From Candidatus Eiseniibacteriota bacterium (GTDB taxonomy: Bacteria > Arandabacterota > Arandabacteria > Arandabacterales > Arandabacteraceae), in assembly GCA_030592245.1 (NCBI GenBank), contig JAUVJV010000096.1:1-7455 (forward strand): a DNA stretch of 7,455 nt. The letters run 5' to 3'. Shown piece after piece: positions 1 to 5,312 of this stretch. The notes below the pieces were generated by a model. That model saw only the letters and a list, made by a program, of their open reading frames with translations, searched no databases and was not told the origin of the DNA. Positions within the stretch are counted from its first letter, which is position 1. Each line of letters opens with the position of its first letter. A program made the position numbers and the translations under genes.

Positions 1-183
1 CCTGATCGGGGGGGCGAGCGCCATTATGTTATCGACGGCGAGGTTGAAGGTTGCGCCGCAGCAGGTCCAGTCGGGCACCTCGACCAGGTCGTAACCGAAG
101 ACCTTGGCCGTGTCCACGACGGAGTCGTCAAAACCGACAGCTTTGGTCTTGAGCGTGCAACCAGGGAAATAGGCAATCTCCAT
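1..183 (-). CDS. hdrB: Heterodisulfide reductase subunit B-like protein (HdrB), N-terminal part, cut by window edge
   Basis: Only the first 61 codons are visible, reading leftwards from an ATG at 183; the gene continues past position 1. The peptide begins MEIAYFPGCTLK and contains DWTCCGAT, so Cys9 and the Cys41-Cys42-Gly43 triplet form the start of a CCG (cysteine-rich) domain. In characterised HdrB proteins two such domains hold non-cubane [4Fe-4S] clusters that reduce a heterodisulfide or related thiol substrate. The start is supported by a strong ribosome binding site (GAGGAGG at 195-189, five bases from the ATG). It lies 24 bp behind hdrC, so the two are almost certainly co-transcribed. 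In bacteria such proteins usually work with an HdrA-type flavoprotein in electron transfer or bifurcation; the true substrate here cannot be read from the sequence. Family assignment is strong, physiological role is inference. Confidence 0.88.
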   Translation of the reverse strand, partial: MEIAYFPGCTLKTKAVGFDDSVVDTAKVFGYDLVEVPDWTCCGATFNLAVDNIMALAPPIR

Positions 184-207
184 CTTTACCTCCTCAGCCG
201 CGGGATG

Positions 208-627
208 CTACCCACTCAGCTTTCTCAACCCGCTCACGATCCCCTGCTGAGGCAACTTGGCGAGTGTTTCCTTTGGAATATCCTTGAGTTCGACACGATT
301 GGAAATGCCCGGCCTCAGCATTATCTTGCGCAATGCCTCCATGACCTTTGCCAGGTCCACACCCCGGGGACACCTCGAGTGGCAGGTCAGGCATGAAGCG
401 CACACCCACGGCGTATTGGTCTCCAGGGCTTCCTTCTCCAGGCCCAGCTGTACAAGCCGGATGAGCTCGCTGGGCAGGAGCTTCATGGCGAATGTAAGCG
501 GACATCCGGACGAGCATCTGCCACACTGGTAGCAGTTCATGACGTTCTGCCCGCTTATCTCGTTAACCATCTTCACGAAATCGCTGGCGATCATGTCCCG
601 TGACAATTTGACGCGCTGAGGACTCAT
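208..627 (-). CDS. hdrC: Heterodisulfide reductase subunit C-like ferredoxin protein (HdrC)
   Basis: A 139-residue iron-sulfur protein that would pass electrons between an HdrA-type flavoprotein and HdrB. Two classic [4Fe-4S] motifs are present: C32-x2-C35-x2-C38-x3-C42-P (CYQCGRCSSGCP) and C76-x2-C79-x2-C82-x3-C86-P (CASCLTCHSRCP). The intervening segment (residues 51-65, PSELIRLVQLGLEKE) is typical of HdrC. The ATG at 627 is preceded by GGAG (640-637) with nine-base spacing; a second in-frame Met at residue 12 has no better support. The C-terminal tail after the second cluster is fairly short, so the protein is smaller than many HdrC proteins, but both clusters are intact. The stop lies 24 bp before hdrB, giving hdrC-hdrB order. 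A promoter candidate for the pair is at 714-685. No transmembrane segment is seen, so it should be cytoplasmic. Confidence 0.9.
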   Translation of the reverse strand: MSPQRVKLSRDMIASDFVKMVNEISGQNVMNCYQCGRCSSGCPLTFAMKLLPSELIRLVQLGLEKEALETNTPWVCASCLTCHSRCPRGVDLAKVMEALRKIMLRPGISNRVELKDIPKETLAKLPQQGIVSGLRKLSG

Positions 628-675
628 TTCTCGGGTCTCCGTTCTATTCGCTTAAACGACCAAATTGACAAAGGT

Positions 676-687
676 ATTCACGTGAAT
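676..687. promoter_or_regulatory. Perfect 12-bp palindrome, possible operator
   Basis: ATTCACGTGAAT is a perfect inverted repeat with no spacer, centred at 681/682. It overlaps the first bases of the -10 candidate of the hdrC promoter (690-685), where a bound regulator could block transcription. Further CACGT cores lie at 692-696, 715-719 and, inverted, 738-742. I cannot name the regulator; the site does not match a full Rex (TTGTGAA-N4-TTCACAA) or FNR/CRP site. Confidence 0.4.
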
Positions 688-714
688 TTAGCACGTAAGA
701 TGTCAAAATGTCAA
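685..714 (-). promoter_or_regulatory. Candidate sigma70-type promoter for hdrC-hdrB
   Basis: Reading leftwards there is a perfect -35 box TTGACA (714-709), an 18-bp spacer, and a -10 candidate TAAATT (690-685, four of six consensus bases). A second TTGACA lies at 706-701 but has no matching -10 box. The distance to the hdrC start codon at 627 leaves a leader of roughly 50 bases. The match is by consensus only. Confidence 0.45.
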
Positions 715-781
715 CACGTTTGTTACCCTTTGTGGGGACGTGCGAAGGGGGCTTGAAACACGCCCCTCAACACTTTTAGGC

Positions 782-811
782 TTGACAAATAGGTACGCAG
801 TTAAATAGTGT
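782..811 (+). promoter_or_regulatory. Candidate sigma70-type promoter for the tol-pal operon
   Basis: A perfect -35 box TTGACA lies at 782-787. The -10 box is ambiguous: AATAGT (804-809, 16-bp spacer, four of six matches) or TAGTGT (806-811, 18-bp spacer, three of six). Either would start transcription around 815-820, leaving a leader of about 55 bases before the tolQ start at 873. It is the best plus-strand promoter match in the intergenic region. Confidence 0.5.
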
Positions 812-872
812 AACTTAGCCCATCGAAGCGGCGCCGGTACAATGGTGAAACCCTTAACACAGGCACCGCACC

Positions 873-1598
873 GTGACTTTACATTTTTCGGTATTATGTA
901 GTTCAGGAATCGGCGATATCATCCTGGGGGCCGGCCTTGTGGCCAAGGTTGTCCTCCTGATTCTCACAGGTCTTTCTGCGATCTCCTGGGCCATTGCCAT
1001 CAGCAAGGTCAAGGCCGTTCGCAGATCTGACGAGCAGACCCGCCGCTTCCTTAAAACCCTGCCCCGTGACTTTTCCATCTTCGAGGCCGGACGGCACGGA
1101 AAGGGCTTCGGAGCATCCAACCTCCCCCACCTCCTTCTGGAGGCCGCGACCTCGGTGGAGAAGGACCTGGCCTCGGTGAAGAACGTCAGGGCCGTGGATC
1201 CTAAGAGGATAGCCGAGTCGGCCCGGAAGGCGATGGAGCGCAAGGCGCTGGAACGCCTGGACATGATGGAGACCAATCTCATAGTGCTCGCCACAACGGC
1301 GAGCGTCTCCCCCTTCCTCGGCCTCTTCGGTACGGTCTGGGGAGTCATGAAATCCTTCCTGAGCATGGGACAGGTGGGATCGGCGAGCCTTGCGGTTGTG
1401 GGCTCCGGCGTTGCCGAGGCCCTGATCACCACCGTGTTCGGGCTGGGTGCGGCAATCCCTGCAGTGGTCGCGTACAACTACCTGGTAAACAAAACCCGGA
1501 AAGAAGGGTCCCGAATGGAATCGTTCGTCTCGCGGGTCACGGAAAACGTCGAGAAGGAGATCGTCCGTGAACTTGATTCCTCGAAGGTCACTATCTGA
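873..1598 (+). CDS. tolQ: TolQ, proton-channel subunit of the Tol-Pal motor (MotA/TolQ/ExbB family)
   Basis: A 241-residue inner-membrane protein that with TolR uses the proton gradient to energise TolA. Three membrane segments are visible: about residues 18-42 (GAGLVAKVVLLILTGLSAIS), 134-160 and 175-203, separated by a large cytoplasmic loop (about 43-133). Family hallmarks are intact: SPFLGLFGTVWGVM (146-159, Thr154 in TM2) and GVAEALITTVFGLGAAIPAV (179-198, Thr186/Thr187 in TM3). Length is close to that of E. coli TolQ. TolQ rather than ExbB is chosen because tolB, pal and ybgF follow. The GTG at 873 is chosen because an in-frame stop lies at 855-857 and the first membrane segment begins soon after. 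Its ribosome binding site is weak (AGG at 861-863), so the exact start is uncertain. It is the first gene of the operon. Confidence 0.93.
   Translation: MTLHFSVLCSSGIGDIILGAGLVAKVVLLILTGLSAISWAIAISKVKAVRRSDEQTRRFLKTLPRDFSIFEAGRHGKGFGASNLPHLLLEAATSVEKDLASVKNVRAVDPKRIAESARKAMERKALERLDMMETNLIVLATTASVSPFLGLFGTVWGVMKSFLSMGQVGSASLAVVGSGVAEALITTVFGLGAAIPAVVAYNYLVNKTRKEGSRMESFVSRVTENVEKEIVRELDSSKVTI
1554..1559 (+). promoter_or_regulatory. Strong ribosome binding site inside tolQ that sets the tolR start
   Basis: AAGGAG at 1554-1559, followed by a seven-base spacer, points to the GTG at 1567. This decides the tolR start inside the tolQ coding region. Starting there also gives the expected short cytoplasmic N-terminus (RRSLSEINVT) before the TolR membrane helix. 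Confidence 0.75.
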
Positions 1599-1971
1599 GA
1601 TAAATGTAACCTCTCTTGTCGATGTCACGCTTGTCCTGCTGATAATCTTCATGATCACCTCCCCGCTGATGCAGCTGGGCATCCAGGTGACGCTGCCCAA
1701 GGCCTCCGCCAAGTCAGTGGAGTCCAAGGACAACCTGACCATAACCATAAAGAAAGACGCCACGGTCCACATCGGGGACAAGGCGATCCCGCTTGCCGCC
1801 CTCGGCGCTGAGCTCGAGCGAGCCCGCGAGGCCGGCAAGAAAGGAGTCCTCATCCGGGCGGATCAGGCCGTCCCCTATGGCGCGGTGATAAAGGTGCTTG
1901 ATCTTGCGAGGAAGTCGGGAATCCAGGATGTCGGTCTTGTGACCGATCTCGATGAAAGGACTCGAAGGTAG
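1567..1971 (+). CDS. tolR: TolR, motor subunit of the Tol-Pal system (ExbD/TolR family)
   Basis: A 134-residue single-span inner-membrane protein that partners TolQ. After a short basic N-terminus, RRSLSEINVT leads into the membrane helix (about 15-36, LVDVTLVLLIIFMITSPL). It carries Asp19, the residue that in this family (Asp23 in E. coli TolR) takes part in proton transfer. The periplasmic domain (about 55-128) ends with VPYGAVIKVLDLARKSGIQD, closely matching the conserved TolR region. The commonly conserved proline before L-(V/L)-D-V is replaced by Ser16. The gene overlaps the end of tolQ by 32 bases and has a strong internal ribosome binding site, which suggests coupled translation. Its TAG stop shares one base with the next gene's GTG. 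Confidence 0.93.
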   Translation: MNLIPRRSLSEINVTSLVDVTLVLLIIFMITSPLMQLGIQVTLPKASAKSVESKDNLTITIKKDATVHIGDKAIPLAALGAELERAREAGKKGVLIRADQAVPYGAVIKVLDLARKSGIQDVGLVTDLDERTRR

Positions 1972-2648
1972 TGAAACGGGCTTTCGCGGTCTCCTCCGCC
2001 GCGCACGTAGCGTTCCTGATTCTCATGATGGTCCCCGGCTTCCACAGGACACAGATCCCGCTGGCCCAGGTCATCAATGTGAAGCTCGTCGGAGAGGAAA
2101 AGCCCGAGGTCAAGAAGGCTCCCAAGGTGGAGACCCCCGCCCCCAGGGTGGAGGTCGAGAAGGAACCCGAGAAGCCGAAGATGACTTATAAGCCCAAGAC
2201 CAAGACCCGGAAGACGGAGGCTCCAAAGACCGAGACAAACCCTCCCAAGACTGAAGAGAAACCGAAGGAGGAGCCCAAGAAGGCCGAGGTCAAGCCCACG
2301 GTGAGTGGCACCCAGGCCGCGACCGGCGCCAAGTCGAGCGTCAGGGTGGATGATGAGAACTTCAAGTTCGCGTACTTTCTGGAAATCGTCAGAGAAACCA
2401 TAAGTTACAACTGGTCGCCCCCGCCGGTGTCCGCCTCCGAAGAGGGTGTGATGACCACCGTCTATTTCAAGATCGCAAGAGACGGCAGGGTCTCAGGAGT
2501 CAAGGTCGAGGAGAAGAGCAGCTTCGACCTCTTCGACCGCTCGGCCACGAGGGCCGTCAACATCTCCAGTCCCCTCCCTCCACTTCCCTCCGGCTTCAGC
2601 GGCAGGTGGCTGGGTGTCCATTTTGAGTTCGAGCAAACGTCAGGATAA
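1971..2648 (+). CDS. tolA: TolA-type energy transducer with TonB-like C-terminal domain
   Basis: A 225-residue protein expected to link the TolQR motor to TolB/Pal across the periplasm. The N-terminus has one membrane helix (about 5-23) with Ser8-x3-His12 (SSAAH), the Ser-x3-His signature by which TonB and TolA helices engage ExbB/TolQ. Residues 42-118 form a linker rich in Lys, Glu, Pro and Thr. Residues about 126-222 form a TonB/TolA C-terminal domain (YFLEIVRETISYNWSPPP, VYFKIARDGRVSGVKVEEKS, LGVHFEF). The GTG at 1971 overlaps the tolR stop by one base (TAGTG), with AAAGGA at 1955-1960 upstream. It is about half the length of E. coli TolA and its proline-rich linker is more TonB-like, so 'TonB-family protein' is an equally fair name; position between tolR and tolB argues for the TolA role. 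Confidence 0.85.
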   Translation: MKRAFAVSSAAHVAFLILMMVPGFHRTQIPLAQVINVKLVGEEKPEVKKAPKVETPAPRVEVEKEPEKPKMTYKPKTKTRKTEAPKTETNPPKTEEKPKEEPKKAEVKPTVSGTQAATGAKSSVRVDDENFKFAYFLEIVRETISYNWSPPPVSASEEGVMTTVYFKIARDGRVSGVKVEEKSSFDLFDRSATRAVNISSPLPPLPSGFSGRWLGVHFEFEQTSG

Positions 2649-3977
2649 ATGATGAGACCTTTTGCCAACGCACACGTTTCCACCCATGCCGCCATTCATA
2701 CCCTCGCGGCAGCTCTTGCCTTGATCGCCGCCCTCGCGGCAGCTCTTGTGTTTGCCCCGGCAGCCGGCGCCCAGACGGATGTCCGCTTGAGAATCACGGC
2801 TGAGGGCCGGTCCGCCATCCGCATAGGTTTCTTAGAGCCCGAAAAGGAGATCGATGAGGACATGGCCGGCTACCATGAGGAGTTCCTCCGTATCCTCAAG
2901 GACGACCTCGAGATGTCCGGCTATTTCGAGATCGTCAAGGACCCCGAGAAGGACGAGCCCCACGCCCTGGTAGGCGCCGTGACCGAAAGCCGCAGCCGGG
3001 AGCTCAGCTTTGATGTCAACCTTCAGGACAGGGTCTCCAGCCAGAGCATATTCCGCCGCAAGTATGCCGGCGCGACCGATGGGATCGCAATGGTGGCCCA
3101 TGTTGTGGCCGACGATATCGTCTATGCCTTGACCGGTCGCCAGGGCATAGCCAATACCCAGATGGCTTTCGTGGCAGGAGCCAGGGGCGAGGCAAGCCTC
3201 TACACCGTGCACATAGACGGCTCCGGGCTGAGCCGCATAACCCAGACCCCGAGCATCGTCATGAGTCCATCCTGGTCGCCGGATGCCACCAGGATAGCTT
3301 ATGTATCCTATGCGTCCGGGGATCCTGCCATCTACGTGATCGATCTCGAGGATAAGACTACCGTCCGTTTCTCAGCTTTCGAAGGCATGAACGCCATGCC
3401 GGCCTGGTCTCCGGACGGAAGCAAGATAGCGCTCACCTTGAGCAAGGACGGTAACCCGGAAGTCTACGTGATCTCGATCGACGGCAAGACCAGGAAGCGC
3501 CTGACCCGCTATTCGGGGATAGACTGCTCCCCCACCTGGGCGCCCAATGGGTTCGAGCTGGCTTTCACCACCGACAGGACAGGCTCACCCCAGATATACG
3601 CCGTCGACATGGAGGGACTGAGTCCCAGGAGGATAACCCACGAGGGAAGATACAATACCTCACCGGCCTGGTCGCCGGAAGGTGACCTGATTGCATACGT
3701 GGCACGGATCGACGGAGGGTTCCAGATCTGCACGGTCGATCCGTTCGGGATAACGACAAGTGTATTGACCGAGAAGGGTGATAACGAATATCCTAACTGG
3801 TCGCCTGACGGGATGCATATAATATACTCCTCGCAGGCGGGGTCGAAATCTGGTATCTACATTATGAACCGGGACGGCAGCGGAAAGCGCAGGATATTTA
3901 AGGATCTTGAAAACCCCAGGAGTCCTGCCTGGTCTGCCCAGCCCCGGAAGACGAAATTGGAGCCCTTGGAAGGCTAA
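2649..3977 (+). CDS. tolB: TolB, periplasmic beta-propeller of the Tol-Pal system
   Basis: A 442-residue exported protein that binds Pal and the TolA system. A long signal peptide (hydrophobic about 18-36, likely cleaved after Ala41 in AGA-Q) precedes the N-terminal domain (about 43-165). The C-terminal six-bladed propeller is marked by PD40-type motifs at a regular 43-44 residue spacing: SPSWSPDATRIAYVS (206), MPAWSPDGSKIALTL (250), SPTWAPNGFELAFTT (294), SPAWSPEGDLIAYVA (338), YPNWSPDGMHIIYSS (381) and SPAWSAQ (425). Length matches the family (E. coli TolB about 430). The ATG at 2649 directly follows the tolA stop; the next codon is also ATG (2652), and AGGA at 2642-2645 is better spaced for that second one, so the true start may be one codon later. 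Confidence 0.95.
   Translation: MMRPFANAHVSTHAAIHTLAAALALIAALAAALVFAPAAGAQTDVRLRITAEGRSAIRIGFLEPEKEIDEDMAGYHEEFLRILKDDLEMSGYFEIVKDPEKDEPHALVGAVTESRSRELSFDVNLQDRVSSQSIFRRKYAGATDGIAMVAHVVADDIVYALTGRQGIANTQMAFVAGARGEASLYTVHIDGSGLSRITQTPSIVMSPSWSPDATRIAYVSYASGDPAIYVIDLEDKTTVRFSAFEGMNAMPAWSPDGSKIALTLSKDGNPEVYVISIDGKTRKRLTRYSGIDCSPTWAPNGFELAFTTDRTGSPQIYAVDMEGLSPRRITHEGRYNTSPAWSPEGDLIAYVARIDGGFQICTVDPFGITTSVLTEKGDNEYPNWSPDGMHIIYSSQAGSKSGIYIMNRDGSGKRRIFKDLENPRSPAWSAQPRKTKLEPLEG
2701..2748 (+). repeat. 30-bp-period direct repeat within the tolB signal peptide
   Basis: CCCTCGCGGCAGCTCTTG occurs identically at 2701-2718 and 2731-2748, exactly 30 bp (10 codons) apart and in frame. It encodes two copies of an alanine/leucine-rich stretch (LAAAL) and lengthens the hydrophobic core of the TolB signal peptide. 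The remaining 12 bases of each 30-bp unit have diverged, so this looks like an older or partial tandem duplication. Confidence 0.8.
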
Positions 3978-3994
3978 GGAACAAGGAGGATGAC

Positions 3995-4519
3995 ATGAGG
4001 TTGCTGCTGGTGCTTGTTCTCGTGATGTGCGTTGCGGTGATGGTAGGATGCGGCGGCAAGAAGGCAAGACCACCTGAGGACATGGACGAGATGGGAGAAC
4101 AGGGCGGAGCCAAGTTGCCCGGTGAGGGCGATGATGCCGGAGCGACGGATGAGCCCGTTACGCCGATCAAGCCCGGTGGCTCAGACGAGATCGAGCTCAA
4201 GCGAATCTACTTCGACTATGACAAGTACAATCTCGACAATGACGCCATCACGACTCTGGCCGGGAACGCCGCGGCGTTGATGGACAATTCCAGCGTAAAG
4301 ATCCGCATAGAAGGCCACTGCGATGATCGCGGAACCGAGGACTACAACCTGGCCCTGGGTGAGAAGCGGGCCCTGGCGGCGCGGGACTACCTCGTCAACT
4401 TCGGCATAGCGCAATCCAGGATATCTGTTATAAGCTATGGTGAGGAGCGGCCACTCGACCCCACCGAGAACGAGAAGGCCTGGGCCAAGAACCGCAGATC
4501 CGAATTCGACATAAGATAA
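3995..4519 (+). CDS. pal: Pal, peptidoglycan-associated outer-membrane lipoprotein (OmpA family)
   Basis: A 174-residue lipoprotein that anchors the outer membrane to peptidoglycan and binds TolB. The signal peptide ends in a lipobox MVGC with Cys19 as the lipidated residue. An acidic, glycine-rich tether follows (about 22-62). The OmpA-like domain (about 66-174) contains IYFDYDKYNL (71-80) and GHCDDRGTEDYNLALGEKRA (107-126). In it Asp110 and Arg125, 15 residues apart, correspond to the pair that binds diaminopimelate in OmpA-family domains. The ending NRRSEFDIR is typical of Pal. The start is firmly set by AAGGAGG at 3983-3989, five bases before ATG, the best ribosome binding site in the operon, in keeping with Pal being an abundant protein. 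It starts 17 bp after tolB. Confidence 0.95.
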   Translation: MRLLLVLVLVMCVAVMVGCGGKKARPPEDMDEMGEQGGAKLPGEGDDAGATDEPVTPIKPGGSDEIELKRIYFDYDKYNLDNDAITTLAGNAAALMDNSSVKIRIEGHCDDRGTEDYNLALGEKRALAARDYLVNFGIAQSRISVISYGEERPLDPTENEKAWAKNRRSEFDIR

Positions 4520-4530
4520 GGACCGGCGAA

Positions 4531-5304
4531 ATGTCAAAGACCAGACTGCACATCTTTCTAGTGGCCATAGTCTTCGTGCTTGCAATGAGCGGATGCTACG
4601 GCAAACGGGTCCACGACCTCGAGACCGACATGTACCGGCGCGAGGCCGAGATATCCAGGCTGCAGGACTCGCTGTATTATCTCACGCAGACGGTCGCCCA
4701 TCTGGATACCACGGTGGGCGGTGAGTCGGCGCCGGTGAGGGCGAGCGCTGCCACCTCCGAGGCCCGCCTGGACGAGATCCAGACCAGGCTTGAGATCCTC
4801 GAGTCCCTGGTCAAGGAGAACAGGTACAAGGTCGCCCAGTTCTCACTCCTCAGGGTTCCCCTGCCGGCTGATGGGGATACCGCCTCCGCGTTCGCCGATA
4901 CCACGATGGCCCAGGCGTCGGTAGCGACGCACGTATATGAGACCGCCTACCTGGACTTCACCAGGGGCGATTACGTCTCCGCCATCGATGGCTTCAGGGA
5001 ATTCGTAAGACGCTTCCCGATGACCGATTTCTCCGACGATGCCCAGTTCATGATCGCCCAATCGTTCTATACCCAGCAGGATTACCCCAATGCCATCATA
5101 GAGTTCAGGAAGGTCCTGGACAACTACCCTTCAGGGGACAAGGTGTCCGAGGCGATGTACAAGCTGGGACTCTGCTACCAAGAGATTGACGACACCGATA
5201 CGGCACGTCAGTATTTCAAGATCCTGGTCAACCGCTATCCGAACTCGGCCGAGTCGAAGCGTGCCCAGGAAATGCTGGAAGGGCTACCCGGAAGCCGAGA
5301 CTGA
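4531..5304 (+). CDS. ybgF: YbgF/CpoB-type Tol-Pal accessory protein with coiled coil and TPR domain, predicted lipoprotein
   Basis: A 257-residue cell-envelope protein. In E. coli CpoB (YbgF) binds TolA and coordinates outer-membrane constriction with peptidoglycan synthesis by PBP1B. Here an N-terminal signal ends in a lipobox AMSGC with Cys22 as the predicted lipidated residue. A coiled-coil region follows (about 28-60 and 76-98). The C-terminal half has three TPR-like repeats: about 133-163 (YETAYLDFTRGDYVSAIDGF), 168-200 (DAQFMIAQSFYTQQDYPNAI) and 205-237 (SEAMYKLGLCYQEIDDTDTA). E. coli CpoB is a soluble periplasmic protein, so lipidation is a difference. AAGGA at 4518-4522 overlaps the pal stop and sits eight bases before the ATG. 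The 11-bp gap from pal supports co-transcription. Confidence 0.9.
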   Translation: MSKTRLHIFLVAIVFVLAMSGCYGKRVHDLETDMYRREAEISRLQDSLYYLTQTVAHLDTTVGGESAPVRASAATSEARLDEIQTRLEILESLVKENRYKVAQFSLLRVPLPADGDTASAFADTTMAQASVATHVYETAYLDFTRGDYVSAIDGFREFVRRFPMTDFSDDAQFMIAQSFYTQQDYPNAIIEFRKVLDNYPSGDKVSEAMYKLGLCYQEIDDTDTARQYFKILVNRYPNSAESKRAQEMLEGLPGSRD

Positions 5305-5312
5305 GGTGACAG

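Noticed and set aside
747..767. Hairpin GGGGC/GCCCC in the intergenic region as a terminator or attenuator
   Set aside because: The stem is only five base pairs plus a possible G-U pair with a nine-base loop, and no T-tract follows on either strand.
903..1853. 316-codon open frame on the minus strand opposite tolQ and tolR
   Set aside because: It is antisense to two genes with unmistakable family motifs, and its translation resembles no family.
873..2648. Naming the first three genes exbB-exbD-tonB
   Set aside because: The families overlap in sequence, but tolB, pal and ybgF follow in the same tight operon, which identifies the set as Tol-Pal.
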